64,000 bases of DNA from an uncultured Rubrobacteraceae bacterium (GCA_902806095.1 CADCVF010000018.1:52492-116491), one strand, 5' to 3'; positions 1-8,249 are shown, counted from the first letter of the stretch. Translations and numbers: made by a program. The notes: generated by a model from the sequence alone, not told the origin.

Positions 1-496
1 ACTTCACGCCATTTTTCTCGAAGAACCCCTGGTTTACTTCGAGGGCGTACTGGGCGGGCTCGGTGGAGACATAGCTGGGCGGTTCATCGTCTAGGGGCTT
101 CATATCCTGGATGTCTATGATACGCCTCTCCGAGTCGATGAAGGCGATGGAGAGTGGTATCCGGGTGTTCTTCATCCAGAAAGAGAGCTCCCGCTCTTCA
201 GCGTAGACGAAGAGCATGCCCCTGTCCTCCCCTAGCGCCTTCCTGTACATGAGGCCTCGCGCCTGCTCGAAGGGGCCGTCGGCCAACTCCACCCACACCT
301 CGACCTTCTTCCCTCCCGAAGCGTCGATAATCAGGGTACGGAGCCCCGATGGTCCCGAGATCTTCTCTCCTTTGCCTGCGTCGGTGGTGCCTGAAGCCTG
401 CGGGGTTCTCTGGGATTGTGTGTCAGGGTTAGCCTGCGTACCACCGCAGCCGGCAAGGAGCAGGACGAGGACGACAACGAACTTCCAGACATTCAC
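1..496 (-). CDS. DUF192 family lipoprotein (partial, runs off left edge)
   Basis: The reading frame begins at a GTG whose last bases form a GTGA overlap with the stop of the upstream alaX gene, so the two are translationally coupled. The first 17 residues are a lipoprotein signal: a short basic start, a hydrophobic run rich in V and L, then the lipobox L-A-G-C. A low-complexity linker follows, then a domain with the DUF192 hallmarks: E-x-A-R-G-L-M-Y-R, G-M-L-F-V-Y, F-W-M-K-N-T and I-P-L-S-I-A-F-I-D. DUF192 proteins are small secreted or membrane-anchored proteins of unknown biochemistry. The C-terminus lies outside the window, but about 165 residues are visible, close to full length. The family call is firm; the function is unknown. 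Confidence 0.85.
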   Translation of the reverse strand, partial: MNVWKFVVVLVLLLAGCGGTQANPDTQSQRTPQASGTTDAGKGEKISGPSGLRTLIIDASGGKKVEVWVELADGPFEQARGLMYRKALGEDRGMLFVYAEERELSFWMKNTRIPLSIAFIDSERRIIDIQDMKPLDDEPPSYVSTEPAQYALEVNQGFFEKNGVK

Positions 497-1203
497 CGGA
501 GCACGAACTCTATACGCTTGTTCTGACGGCCCTTGCTCTTGTGGCCCGTGATCTCCACCCTCCCGACCTCGCGCGTGTTGGCGACGTGGGTCCCTCCGTC
601 GGCCTGCGTGTCGAGGTCCTGTATCTCCACGATCCGAATACGCCGCACCCGCTCGGGCACGAGGTTGACCTGGGTACGGATGAGGTCGGGGTTGGCGAGC
701 GCCTTTTCGCGTTCCAGCTCGTAGACGCATACCGGACGTTCTTCGGCGAGAGCCTCGTTCGTCAGGCGTTCGATCTCACCGACGACGTCAGCGGTCCACT
801 CGCCGGGAAAAGAGAAGTCCATCCTGGCGCGGTCTGCGCGCATCTGGCCGCCCGTGACCCTGGCGTCGAAGTTGCGCCAGATCACACCCGAGAGGACATG
901 CAACGCCGTGTGGTATCGCATGTGGGCGAAGCGCCGCCCCCAGTCCAGCTCACCCTTCAGATCCCGCACAGTATCAGGGATGGGTCTGTCCAAGATGTGG
1001 ACTACCTCTCCACCCTCTCGCCTCGCGTCAACGACCATCGCCTCGATAGGACCGATGCCAAGGGACCCCTTGTCCGGCGGTTGGCCTCCACCTCCAGGAT
1101 AGAAGGCGGTCCTGTCAAGTACTACCTCGCGGCCCTCCAGCTTTACGACGCGGGCTTCGAACTCCTTTGTGTAGGAGTCTTTCAGGAAAATCTCTTCGGT
1201 CAT
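493..1203 (-). CDS. alaX: Alanyl-tRNA editing protein AlaX (medium type)
   Basis: A 236-residue trans-editing protein that hydrolyses Ser-tRNA(Ala) or Gly-tRNA(Ala), homologous to the editing domain of alanyl-tRNA synthetase. The N-terminal beta-barrel part carries F-Y-P-G-G-G-G-Q-P, a hallmark of AlaX-M/L forms. The zinc site is visible as H-T-A-L-H near residue 98, and the C-terminal part has D-T-Q-A-D-G-G-T-H-V, where a histidine completes the site. The length suits the AlaX-M class, with no synthetase catalytic domain. Its ATG directly abuts an intergenic repeat arm, so there is no ordinary Shine-Dalgarno spacer. It is followed by the DUF192 lipoprotein gene with a 4-base overlap. Confidence 0.9.
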   Translation of the reverse strand: MTEEIFLKDSYTKEFEARVVKLEGREVVLDRTAFYPGGGGQPPDKGSLGIGPIEAMVVDARREGGEVVHILDRPIPDTVRDLKGELDWGRRFAHMRYHTALHVLSGVIWRNFDARVTGGQMRADRARMDFSFPGEWTADVVGEIERLTNEALAEERPVCVYELEREKALANPDLIRTQVNLVPERVRRIRIVEIQDLDTQADGGTHVANTREVGRVEITGHKSKGRQNKRIEFVLR

Positions 1204-1392
1204 TTCAGCATTTCAGCACGCTACGCCCTTCGGCCTCAGCTTGTCAGCACTTCAGCCGGTGGATGGACGTATCTTGAAGTGTGGAACGATCTACAAGAGT
1301 AACTAATGCGCACAGAGATAGCGTACTACAGACTGAAGTGCTGACAAGCTGAAATGCTGACAAGCCTGCGAAGCAGGCGTGCTGACTTGCTT
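1204..1392. repeat. Composite intergenic repeat (both arms)
   Basis: The whole gap is repeat. On the plus strand the left arm TTCAGCATTTCAGCACG starts at the base after the alaX start codon, followed by the palindromic stretch CTACGCCCTTCGGCCT and then CTTGTCAGCACTTCAGC. The right arm is the reverse complement (GAAGTGCTGACAAGC, GAAATGCTGACAAGC) plus the palindrome GCCTGCGAAGCAGGC, and it ends one base from the stop codon of the PHP gene. The same grammar recurs at about ten other gaps in the window. Confidence 0.8.
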
Positions 1393-2151
1393 TCAAATCG
1401 GGAGGGTCCCCCGCTCGCGGTCTCTGAAGGTGGCGACCTCGCGGTAGCCGACTTCGTGTACGAGCGCGAGGCTCGTGTCGTAGCCCATTGCGACCTGATC
1501 CGGGGTGTGGGCATCCGAGGAGAGAACGATAGGGACGCCTCTCTTGTGGAACATCTTGAGGAAGTCTCTGGCGGGATAGACTTCGCCTATGGGCTTCCTG
1601 AGTCCCGCGGAGTTCACGTCGACGACGACGCCGGACTCGGCGACAGCGTCGGCGGTCTCCTCCAGGATCGGCGTGATGTCCCTTTCCGGGAAATGGCGGA
1701 AGATCTTTATGAGGTCGGGGTGACCGAGGATCTCGAACCGTCCGGAGAGCACCGCCTTGCGGACGTTCGCGTAGTACGCCGCGTAGAGGTCGTAGGTCTC
1801 GTACTTGTCGTAGATCCTCTGGTCTGTGACCCTGTCCACCTCCTCGTTGTCCACCCTGTGTACGCTGCCGATGATGTAATCGTAGGGGAGGGCTGTGGCG
1901 TCATTGTCCATACGCTCTTCGGCTCCCGGTACGAAGTCTATCTCGATCCCGAGCCGCAGCTCTACGTCGTGCGAGAGCTCGCGGGCCTCCTGAAATGCGG
2001 CGAGGGCTATCTCTTCGAGATAGCGGTCGTGCTCGGTGATGCCCATCTGGCTAACGCCCCTCGCCCTGGCGACCTCGCAGTACCTCAGTATGTTCTCGAC
2101 CGTCATCGGACGGTCGCCGTGGGCGATGACGTGCAGGTGGTAATCGATCAA
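1393..2151 (-). CDS. PHP-domain phosphatase, histidinol-phosphatase-like (HisK/YtvP type)
   Basis: A 252-residue PHP-family metallophosphoesterase. The metal ligands appear in family order: H-L-H near residue 5, T-E-H-D near 40, E-I-D near 70, S-V-H near 97, G-H-P-D near 146 and S-S-D-A-H near 217. This arrangement matches trinuclear PHP phosphatases that hydrolyse L-histidinol phosphate in organisms lacking the HAD-type enzyme. The neighbours are not histidine genes, so another phosphate monoester is possible. The start ATG sits just after a gap of about 90 bases shared with the divergent Ca2+/H+ antiporter. The stop is followed at once by a composite repeat. Confidence 0.8.
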   Translation of the reverse strand: MIDYHLHVIAHGDRPMTVENILRYCEVARARGVSQMGITEHDRYLEEIALAAFQEARELSHDVELRLGIEIDFVPGAEERMDNDATALPYDYIIGSVHRVDNEEVDRVTDQRIYDKYETYDLYAAYYANVRKAVLSGRFEILGHPDLIKIFRHFPERDITPILEETADAVAESGVVVDVNSAGLRKPIGEVYPARDFLKMFHKRGVPIVLSSDAHTPDQVAMGYDTSLALVHEVGYREVATFRDRERGTLPI

Positions 2152-2244
2152 AGGCTACTCTCTCTAGAAGTCGTTACTCTCGACGCTCTCATCTTATAAG
2201 ATACTCACCATGTTTATCTGCAGGAGACCCCGGAGGGAGCTGTA

Positions 2245-3279
2245 TTGTTCGCCAGGATAGCCTACGGTGTAACGGCAGCGCTCACGGTCGCCGTGGTGGT
2301 GGCGGAGCTACTGCACGCCCCGACGCTCCTGATCTTCGCCGCCACCTCCCTGGCCCTGGTCGGCCTGGCGTGGGTCCTCGGGCAGGCCACAGAGAGCCTG
2401 GGCCATCACTCGGGCCCTCGCATCGGCGGCATCCTCAACGCCACCTTCGGCAACGCTGCTGAGCTCATAATAACCATCTTCGCCCTCTCTGCGGGGCTCA
2501 CGACCGTGGTGAAGGCTTCGATCATCGGTTCGATCATCGGCAACGTATTGCTCGTGCTAGGGGCGAGCCTCCTCATCGGAGGCTTGAAGAACGGCATCCA
2601 GAGCTTCTCGGCCGAGATCGCCGGCGTCAACGCCTCGATGCTGGCCATCGTGGCCGCCGCGCTCTCCCTGCCGACAATATTCGCGGTCACAAGCCCTGAT
2701 CCTAGCCCCACCTCCCTGAGTATCGAGGTGGCCGTGGTGATGTTCGTGCTCTACGTCCTTTACCTGGTCTACATCCTCCGCAGCCCCGGAGGCGGCGCGC
2801 AGGGCGAGGGAGAAGCCCCGTTCGGCAGAACGGCTTCGCTGGTGCTGCTGTTCGTGGCTACGGCCTCCGTCGCCTACGTCTCGGAGGCCTTTGTCGGGGC
2901 CATAGAGCCCCTGACCGAGGAGTACGGGATCTCCGAGCTCTTCGTCGGGGTCATCATCGTCCCGATAGTAGGCAACATCGCCGAGCACGTCGTGGGCGTA
3001 CAGATCGCCTACAAGAACGACATGGACTTCTCGATGGGCATCTCTTTGGGCTCCTCTATCCAGGTCGCCCTGCTCGTCACCCCCATCCTCGTCTTCCTCG
3101 GTCCCCTGCTCGGCCATCCCCTGCGCCTGACCTTCACCCCCCTGGAACTCGGCGCCCTCGGGGCCGCCGTGGTCGTAACAGGCTTCGTCGCCCTCGACGG
3201 CAGGTCCAACTGGCTCGAAGGCGCGATGCTCTGCGGCGTCTACGTTATCGCCGCCCTCGCGTTCTTCTTCTCGCCGTGA
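2245..3279 (+). CDS. Calcium/proton antiporter, CaCA (CAX) family
   Basis: A 344-residue multipass inner-membrane protein with about ten or eleven predicted membrane segments. The two inverted alpha repeats of the CaCA superfamily are clear: G-N-A-A-E-L-I-I-T-I-F near residue 70 and G-N-I-A-E-H-V-V-G near 245, each holding the acidic residue that coordinates Ca2+. CAX proteins exchange cytoplasmic Ca2+ (or Mn2+) for protons. The start is TTG, chosen because CGGAGGGA lies about seven bases upstream and no better start is available. It is divergent from the PHP gene and ends one base before a composite repeat. Confidence 0.9.
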   Translation: MFARIAYGVTAALTVAVVVAELLHAPTLLIFAATSLALVGLAWVLGQATESLGHHSGPRIGGILNATFGNAAELIITIFALSAGLTTVVKASIIGSIIGNVLLVLGASLLIGGLKNGIQSFSAEIAGVNASMLAIVAAALSLPTIFAVTSPDPSPTSLSIEVAVVMFVLYVLYLVYILRSPGGGAQGEGEAPFGRTASLVLLFVATASVAYVSEAFVGAIEPLTEEYGISELFVGVIIVPIVGNIAEHVVGVQIAYKNDMDFSMGISLGSSIQVALLVTPILVFLGPLLGHPLRLTFTPLELGALGAAVVVTGFVALDGRSNWLEGAMLCGVYVIAALAFFFSP

Positions 3280-3425
3280 CAGCAATTCAGCACGCGCCCT
3301 GTCGGGCGCTTGTCAGCACTTCAGCATTCGCGCGTGCACGTCCTTGCTGACATGCTGAAAGCGTAGCCCGAAGGGCGTAGCGTGCTGAGGAGCCGCCGCA
3401 GGCGGCGTGCTGACTGGCTGAAATG
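3280..3425. repeat. Composite intergenic repeat between convergent genes
   Basis: The plus arm AGCAATTCAGCACG begins one base after the antiporter stop, followed by the palindrome GCGCCCTGTCGGGCGC and CTTGTCAGCACTTCAGCA. The minus arm, read in the opposite direction, begins inside the stop codon of the methyltransferase gene (TAGCATTTCAGCC) and carries GCCGCCGCAGGCGGC and further palindromes. The two arms face each other and fill the gap. Confidence 0.8.
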
Positions 3426-4283
3426 CTAATCTCTTTCCGCACGGATGCCGTACATCAGGGGGACCTTTGGGACATTTTCCGGCGGAACCATTCGGTTGTC
3501 CTGTAGCTCGCGCATACCGGCGAACTTCCTTTCCCCGTTCGCATAAGGGTACTCTTGGAGGGTCGTGATCTTGAGTCCCGCTCTGGCCAGCGCCGTAACC
3601 AGCTCCCCGAGACCCCACCGAAAGAGATGACAGCCTTCGGGATTGTCGAAGTCTCGAACCCCCTCGGCGAACCCGGCGGGGGTGAGACCTCCACGTGACG
3701 CGGCCACGTAGTCGCCGACGCCTTCATCGAGGTGTAGTGGTTCTCCGCCGGAAGGATAGTCGTTGACGTGGTTCCAGTCTTTGGCGAAGATATCTGCCGC
3801 AGGATGGAAGTCCACCAGCACAAAGCGCCCGCCGGGGTTCAGGATGTCGGCGATGCCCCCGGCCCAGCTTCCGAGTTTGGGCAGCCAACAGATGACACCG
3901 TAGGAAGCGAAGGCGACGTCGAAGCGCCTGCCTTCGCGTGACGCTTCCTCCAGCCAGTCGTACACGTCGGCGCGCTCGAAGGTGGCCAGTATGCCGGTTT
4001 TCTCGACGAGATCTCGGGCTGAGGAGACAGCTTCATCACTTATATCCACTCCCGTTACCGTCGCGCCGAGTCTCGCCAGGCTTATCGAGTCGCCCCCTGA
4101 GTTGCACTGGAGGTGGACGAGGGATCTTCCTTCGAGTTCACCGAGAAGATCTTGCTCCTCCTGAAAAAGTGTATTGCCACCATCGCTGAGGAACCGTGAG
4201 AGGTCCCCGCGATGACTGCTGTGGGCACCGACAACGGCGTTCCACGACATCCGGTTCTGCTCGCGGAGGTCTCTGCTATCCAC
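3426..4283 (-). CDS. Class I SAM-dependent methyltransferase, last gene of pterin-like operon
   Basis: A 285-residue protein with a Rossmann-fold methyltransferase core. Motif I appears as V-H-L-Q-C-N-S-G-G-D-S near residue 56, followed by the acidic residue of V-T-G-V-D-I-S that would bind the SAM ribose. A later motif, L-N-P-G-G-R-F-V-L-V-D, matches post-motif III. The substrate cannot be read from sequence. It starts with GTG nine bases after the glycosyltransferase stop, in one operon with a PTPS-like protein, a RibD_C-type reductase and a dehydrogenase, so methylation of a glycosylated pterin-like product is a reasonable inference. Its stop codon TAG overlaps the start of an intergenic repeat arm, so the last residues may be repeat-derived. 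Confidence 0.8.
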   Translation of the reverse strand: MDSRDLREQNRMSWNAVVGAHSSHRGDLSRFLSDGGNTLFQEEQDLLGELEGRSLVHLQCNSGGDSISLARLGATVTGVDISDEAVSSARDLVEKTGILATFERADVYDWLEEASREGRRFDVAFASYGVICWLPKLGSWAGGIADILNPGGRFVLVDFHPAADIFAKDWNHVNDYPSGGEPLHLDEGVGDYVAASRGGLTPAGFAEGVRDFDNPEGCHLFRWGLGELVTALARAGLKITTLQEYPYANGERKFAGMRELQDNRMVPPENVPKVPLMYGIRAERD

Positions 4284-4292
4284 GGGGAGATT

Positions 4293-5363
4293 CTACATTG
4301 GCCCCGTTCGCCCGGCTCCTACGACGGTCCTCAGAACATCTTCGAAGCCTGCGACGGTGTCCTCCCACCGAGGCAGACAAGAGGCGCGACGGCCGGCGAT
4401 GTCGGACATCTTCGCCCTGAGTGCTGGATCCCCGAGCAGGAGATCCAGGGCCGCCGAGAGTTCGTCCCTGCCATTCGGTCGAATCAGCACACCGGCCCCC
4501 CGACCGACCAGTTCCGGCACAGGACCGGCGTCACAGGCTATTATAGGCAGCCCGAAGGCGAGGGCCTCGGCGTAGACAATCCCGTATCCCTCATAGCGAG
4601 AGGGCAAGACGAAGAGGTCGGCCGCCGCGTAGGAGGCACCGAGCGATGCGTCGCTCACGCACCCGGACTCGACGATGGAGCCCAGTGGTGCGGCGTCGAT
4701 GGCGGCCCTGACACGGGTGGTGTAGTCAGGGTCCGCGTTCGTCTCCCCGATCAGCTCGAGCACCGCAATCTTACGCTCGTGTAGCGTCCACGCTTCGACA
4801 AGGGTCAGTATCCCCTTGCGCGGTATCCACTGCGCTACGCAAAGGGCGCGCACGGGACCGTCTCTGTAGGCGGGAGATCTAGCGGCCGACGGAACGCCAT
4901 CGAAGCCTGGGGGCACGACGTAGATACGCCGGGGAGAGACACCTCGGGCCACAAGGACGTTCTTTCCGTGGTCGCTCACGGCGACGAGCCGGTTCGCGCG
5001 CAGCAGAGGCTCCTCGTAGTCCAGCTCGCGGACTGCTGCCTCGGGCCCTGACCCACCGCCGGCGACGCTCGACAGTTCGTGGACCAGCGCCACAACGGGC
5101 CGGAAGGCCTGCCAGCGGACCAGGTGCGGGGCGACCGCGATGCGGGCGAGGGCGTCGACTACTATCGTGTCGAACTTCGAAGGGTCGAACGTGGAGCCTA
5201 GTCGAGGGGCAGCCTCTCGTTGTTCGTCGGGCGATGCTCCGCCGGCCACGAACTCTTCGACCTCCAGGCCCCTCAGACGCAAGCCGGAGATCACACGCCC
5301 GTTGTACAGGTAGCCGCCGGTCTTGCGGCCCGTGTCCCCCACCGTGATGAAAGCGATGCGCAC
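4293..5363 (-). CDS. Glycosyltransferase family 4, pterin-like operon
   Basis: A GT-B fold transferase of about 356 residues, using an activated sugar donor in the cytoplasm. The start is GTG at 5363, giving V-R-I-A-F-I-T-V-G as first strand, with a GAAGGGG ribosome site; a longer frame upstream would overlap the PTPS gene. A glycine-rich loop (T-G-R-K-T-G-G-Y) follows. The C-terminal donor domain has Q-W-I-P-R-K-G, L-F-V-L-P-S-R-Y-E-G-Y-G and the E-x7-E motif region Y-A-E-A-L-A-F-G-L-P-I-I-A, typical of GT4. It lies 10 bases after the PTPS stop and 9 before the methyltransferase start, so it almost certainly acts in the same pathway. Acceptor and sugar are unknown. Confidence 0.8.
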   Translation of the reverse strand: MRIAFITVGDTGRKTGGYLYNGRVISGLRLRGLEVEEFVAGGASPDEQREAAPRLGSTFDPSKFDTIVVDALARIAVAPHLVRWQAFRPVVALVHELSSVAGGGSGPEAAVRELDYEEPLLRANRLVAVSDHGKNVLVARGVSPRRIYVVPPGFDGVPSAARSPAYRDGPVRALCVAQWIPRKGILTLVEAWTLHERKIAVLELIGETNADPDYTTRVRAAIDAAPLGSIVESGCVSDASLGASYAAADLFVLPSRYEGYGIVYAEALAFGLPIIACDAGPVPELVGRGAGVLIRPNGRDELSAALDLLLGDPALRAKMSDIAGRRASCLPRWEDTVAGFEDVLRTVVGAGRTGPM

Positions 5364-5373
5364 GTGAACCCCT

Positions 5374-5751
5374 TCAGGCCAGCGAATCTTCGCGGGCTGC
5401 GTAGGCGTCGGGGGACTCCCAGATGCGCACCGTAAGCGAGTCGAGTCTCTGGCCACAGAGGGATTGAGCCAGCTTCTCCCAACAGTAGGAGGCCACCTCC
5501 TCGGCCGTCGTGTTGACTTCCACGAGGCCCGGGACCTCGTTCAGGTCCCTGTAGTGCATGGAGCCGGCCAGTCTCTCCACAGCCTGGCCCAGTTCCCCGA
5601 TGTCGTAGAGCGTGCCGTCGTCTCTTAGATGCTGGCCGCGCAGGATAACCTCCATCCTGTAGGTGTGTCCGTGCGTCCTGACTGCGGGTCCGAAGTCTCC
5701 GGCGAGCCTGTGGGCGGCCTCGAACCTCGCTGCGACGTAGATCTCATACAT
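5374..5751 (-). CDS. 6-pyruvoyl-tetrahydropterin synthase / QueD-fold protein lacking the catalytic cysteine
   Basis: A 125-residue T-fold protein. The zinc histidines are present in F-E-A-A-H-R and H-G-H-T-Y, and the C-terminal pterin-anchoring glutamate is in I-W-E-S-P. The nucleophilic cysteine that PTPS and QueD carry four to six residues before H-G-H is absent: that stretch reads F-G-P-A-V-R-T. Known PTPS subclasses with other residues there do different chemistry on dihydroneopterin triphosphate, so the reaction cannot be assumed. The start at 5751 is preferred to an ATG seven codons earlier because GGGAGG lies five bases upstream; it overlaps the end of the dehydrogenase gene by 8 bases. 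It sits in an operon with a reductase, a dehydrogenase, a glycosyltransferase and a methyltransferase. Confidence 0.85.
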   Translation of the reverse strand: MYEIYVAARFEAAHRLAGDFGPAVRTHGHTYRMEVILRGQHLRDDGTLYDIGELGQAVERLAGSMHYRDLNEVPGLVEVNTTAEEVASYCWEKLAQSLCGQRLDSLTVRIWESPDAYAAREDSLA

Positions 5752-6796
5752 CCCGGCCTCCCTGAATTCCATCGTAGGTAAAGATCACCTGCAGCGTCTC
5801 CCCTGGTCTCTCGTCCAGGAGCGTGTAAGCCTCAGGGGCTTCTTCGAAAGGGAAGCGGTGGGTGATGAGCCCCCTCAACTCCAGCCGGCCCAGCAGGCCG
5901 AGAACCGTGTCCATACGCCTTGCCCGGTCCCAGCGTGGCGCGAGCTCCGGGTTCGAGAGACCGACCTGCGAGGACCTGAGTCTCACCCTTCCCCGGTGGA
6001 AATGTCCCCCGAGATCTAGCGTGACGGGCTTGATGCCGTACCAGGAAGCAACCACGACCGTTCCCTCGGTCGCCACGGCATCTATCGCGCTTTGCAGAGC
6101 AGCTCCGGAACCACTGGTCTCGACCGCCACGTCGGAGCCACGCCCGCCCGTGATCTCTGTGACACGTTCCTTAAGCCTCTCTGGCCCGAACGCGCCGTCG
6201 GCACCCGCTGTGAGCGCCCGTCTGCGTCGTTCCTCGAGAGGGTCGACGACGAGTACCGGTCCCACGCCGGCGCGCTTTAGTAGCAGGGCCACGAGGAGGC
6301 CGACGACGCCCTGGCCGAAGATCAAGGCCGTCTCACCGAGTCGCACTGGCGTATCGTGGACGATGTTCAGGGCCGTCTCGATGTTGGCGCTGAATACGCC
6401 GAGCAGGGGGTCGAGGTCGTCGGGGAGCCGGACGGCCATCCTTGCGGGGACAACGAAGAGATCCTGGTGCGGATGGTGGACGAAGACGGGATCTCCTGTA
6501 GAGAGGTGTTCGACGCCGGGACCCGTGGCGAGGACACGTCCTGCGGCGGCGTAGCCGTACTTGATGGGGAAACCGTAGCTCCCTTCAAGGGTGGGCAGGT
6601 CAAGCCGGAGATCCTGCGACACCTCGCCGCGGTAGATCAGCATCTCTGTGCCAGCGCTGACGGCCGAGGCGATAGTCTCGACGCTTACCTCGCCGGGTCC
6701 GGGAGGTGGTACCGTCTCCGCAAGGAGCGTGGCGGTGCGTGGGGCGGTGAACCAGAGGGCCCTGGCCTTCGGTTCAGCCGCGATCCGGCACTCCAT
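5744..6796 (-). CDS. Medium-chain dehydrogenase/reductase (BchC-like), pterin-like operon
   Basis: A protein of about 350 residues with the MDR architecture: an N-terminal GroES-like domain and a Rossmann domain with I-F-G-Q-G-V-V-G-L-L near residue 160. In place of the catalytic-zinc cysteine motif the sequence has S-A-V-S-A-G-T-E, as in BchC-type dehydrogenases, so the zinc site is not classical. Such enzymes oxidise or reduce a secondary alcohol or ketone with NAD(P)H. Next to a PTPS-fold gene, reduction of a pterin side-chain ketone is plausible but inferred. The ATG at 6796 overlaps the end of the RibD_C gene; a TTG four codons upstream is an alternative start. Confidence 0.8.
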   Translation of the reverse strand: MECRIAAEPKARALWFTAPRTATLLAETVPPPGPGEVSVETIASAVSAGTEMLIYRGEVSQDLRLDLPTLEGSYGFPIKYGYAAAGRVLATGPGVEHLSTGDPVFVHHPHQDLFVVPARMAVRLPDDLDPLLGVFSANIETALNIVHDTPVRLGETALIFGQGVVGLLVALLLKRAGVGPVLVVDPLEERRRRALTAGADGAFGPERLKERVTEITGGRGSDVAVETSGSGAALQSAIDAVATEGTVVVASWYGIKPVTLDLGGHFHRGRVRLRSSQVGLSNPELAPRWDRARRMDTVLGLLGRLELRGLITHRFPFEEAPEAYTLLDERPGETLQVIFTYDGIQGGRDV

Positions 6797-7538
6797 CAGG
6801 GTATACAACGCGTCCGCTGAGGATAAGATCCACCCCGTAAGGTTCCACCGCGACGTCGGCGAGGGTGAGAGACTGTGACAGGTCGCGGATACCGAGGTCG
6901 CCGATGGCTTCTATCCCGTCACCCAGGATCTTGGGCGCGACGCAGACGGCGACCCGGTCGACCAACCCGGTCCTGAAGAATCCCGTGATCAAGGTTGCCC
7001 CTCCCTCGACCATCACAGACCCGATGCCTATCGCCACCAACTCGCCCAGCAGGGCCGCGAGGTCAACACGACCGTAGGCATCGGAAGGCAATCTCAGGAC
7101 GGTGGCGCCCAAGGAGAGGGCTCTTTCGCGGCGTTTTGCCGGAGCGCGGTCCGTAACTGCGAGCACCGTTCCTGGGGCCGCGCCGTCCGCGAGCACGGCG
7201 GCGTCGGGGGGCGTGCGCAGGGTGCTATCGACGACCACGCGCAGGGGGCTCCTGCCCGGGACGTGGCGGACCGTCAGACGGGGATCGTCTTTGCAGACCG
7301 TGCCGGCGCCGACGAGGACGGCGTCGTTATCGGCGCGCATCTCGTGGGCGAAACGCAGGGAGTCGGGGCAGCTGATCCACTTGGATTCCCCCGTCGCTGT
7401 CGCGACGCGCCCGTCGAGCGTCTGCGCGTAGCTCACGGTGACGGAAGGCCTGGTCGGGGCCTCTCCACCGACATAAGGATGCTCTTCGAGTATCTCGGTT
7501 GTCTGCCCGGCTCGTGCAACGCGTCGGATCGAAGGCAT
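6774..7538 (-). CDS. RibD C-terminal / dihydrofolate-reductase-fold reductase, first gene of operon
   Basis: A 254-residue stand-alone RibD_C domain. Diagnostic stretches are S-Y-A-Q-T-L-D-G-R-V-A near residue 37, H-E-M-R-A-D-N-D-A-V-L-V-G near 66, D-P-R-L-T-V-R near 85 and M-V-E-G-G-A-T-L near 176. This fold reduces the ribosylamino group of a pyrimidine in riboflavin synthesis, or related pteridine and pyrimidine substrates, with NADPH. No deaminase domain and no other rib genes are nearby. It heads a five-gene operon with overlapping or nearly touching genes, and is divergent from folB across 139 bases, which argues for a pterin-related role. The start ATG follows AAGGA. Confidence 0.85.
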   Translation of the reverse strand: MPSIRRVARAGQTTEILEEHPYVGGEAPTRPSVTVSYAQTLDGRVATATGESKWISCPDSLRFAHEMRADNDAVLVGAGTVCKDDPRLTVRHVPGRSPLRVVVDSTLRTPPDAAVLADGAAPGTVLAVTDRAPAKRRERALSLGATVLRLPSDAYGRVDLAALLGELVAIGIGSVMVEGGATLITGFFRTGLVDRVAVCVAPKILGDGIEAIGDLGIRDLSQSLTLADVAVEPYGVDLILSGRVVYPDGVPDRG

Positions 7539-7677
7539 GGTCCTTGTGTCCGATCTAGGTCATGGTCGAGTAACCCGAGATTTTACTACAGCCGACGCTT
7601 CTCACTGACCGCATTCGTGGCATACCGCTTCTTACGTCTGGCATACTGATTCGGATGGAAGGGAGCGAAAAGAGGCG
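7539..7677. promoter_or_regulatory. Divergent promoter region between pterin-like operon and folB
   Basis: This gap separates two divergent transcription units whose products both suggest pterin chemistry. A weak plus-strand -10 candidate, CATACT, lies near 7643-7648, about 30 bases from the folB start; no convincing -35 box is visible. The spacing and shared theme suggest co-regulation, but no operator palindrome stands out. Confidence 0.35.
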
Positions 7678-8064
7678 ATGAGCGAGGATCGCATATTCCT
7701 TGCTGACATGGTCTTCCACGGCCACCACGGCACCTTGCAGGCCGAGCACGAGCTTGGCCAGCCTTTCGTCGTGAGCGTCGAGCTTCACCTCGACCTGCAA
7801 CCTGCGGGAACCTCCGACGACCTGACGAAGACCGTGGACTATGGCGAGGTCCACCGCATGGCGCGCCAGATCGTCCAGGGTTCGTCCGTGCAGCTGATCG
7901 AGACCCTGGCGGAGAGGATCGCCGCAGGCACGCTAGACGAACATCCCGCGGTCGAAGCCGTAAAGGTGAGGGTTGCCAAACCTCACGTCAGGCTCGACGA
8001 CACCGTACTAGCCGGCTCGGCTGTCGAGATCCTGCGCCACCGTGAAGCAGGACAGGGAAGCTAG
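7678..8064 (+). CDS. folB: Dihydroneopterin aldolase
   Basis: A 128-residue T-fold enzyme of folate biosynthesis that cleaves 7,8-dihydroneopterin to 6-hydroxymethyl-dihydropterin and glycolaldehyde. The N-terminal signature is strong: R-I-F-L-A-D-M-V-F-H-G-H-H-G, with the pterin-binding glutamate in L-I-E-T-L-A-E and the catalytic lysine in V-K-V-R-V-A-K-P. The length is typical. No folP or folK lies next to it. Instead it is divergent from a putative pterin-modifying operon, so it may supply or compete for the same precursor. The ATG follows a purine-rich stretch, GGGAGCGAAAAGAGGCG. Confidence 0.9.
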   Translation: MSEDRIFLADMVFHGHHGTLQAEHELGQPFVVSVELHLDLQPAGTSDDLTKTVDYGEVHRMARQIVQGSSVQLIETLAERIAAGTLDEHPAVEAVKVRVAKPHVRLDDTVLAGSAVEILRHREAGQGS

Positions 8065-8249
8065 ACGCGCAAACCATAGGGTATCCTCACGGCAGTACCC
8101 GAACCGCACCTGCGGCCCGTGCGTACTAAACCAGTGACGTGTAAGCACCTCGAGCATCGTCGGGGCAAGCGGAAGGTTGGCACAAGTGGTGGCGAAAAGG
8201 CTCGCGAACACCATCTTACTCGGTGTCGACGTTGTATTCGGGCAGTGCC

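Noticed and set aside
541..1302. Plus-strand frame opposite alaX
   Set aside because: AlaX zinc motifs are on the minus strand; the plus-strand product matches nothing and runs into a repeat.
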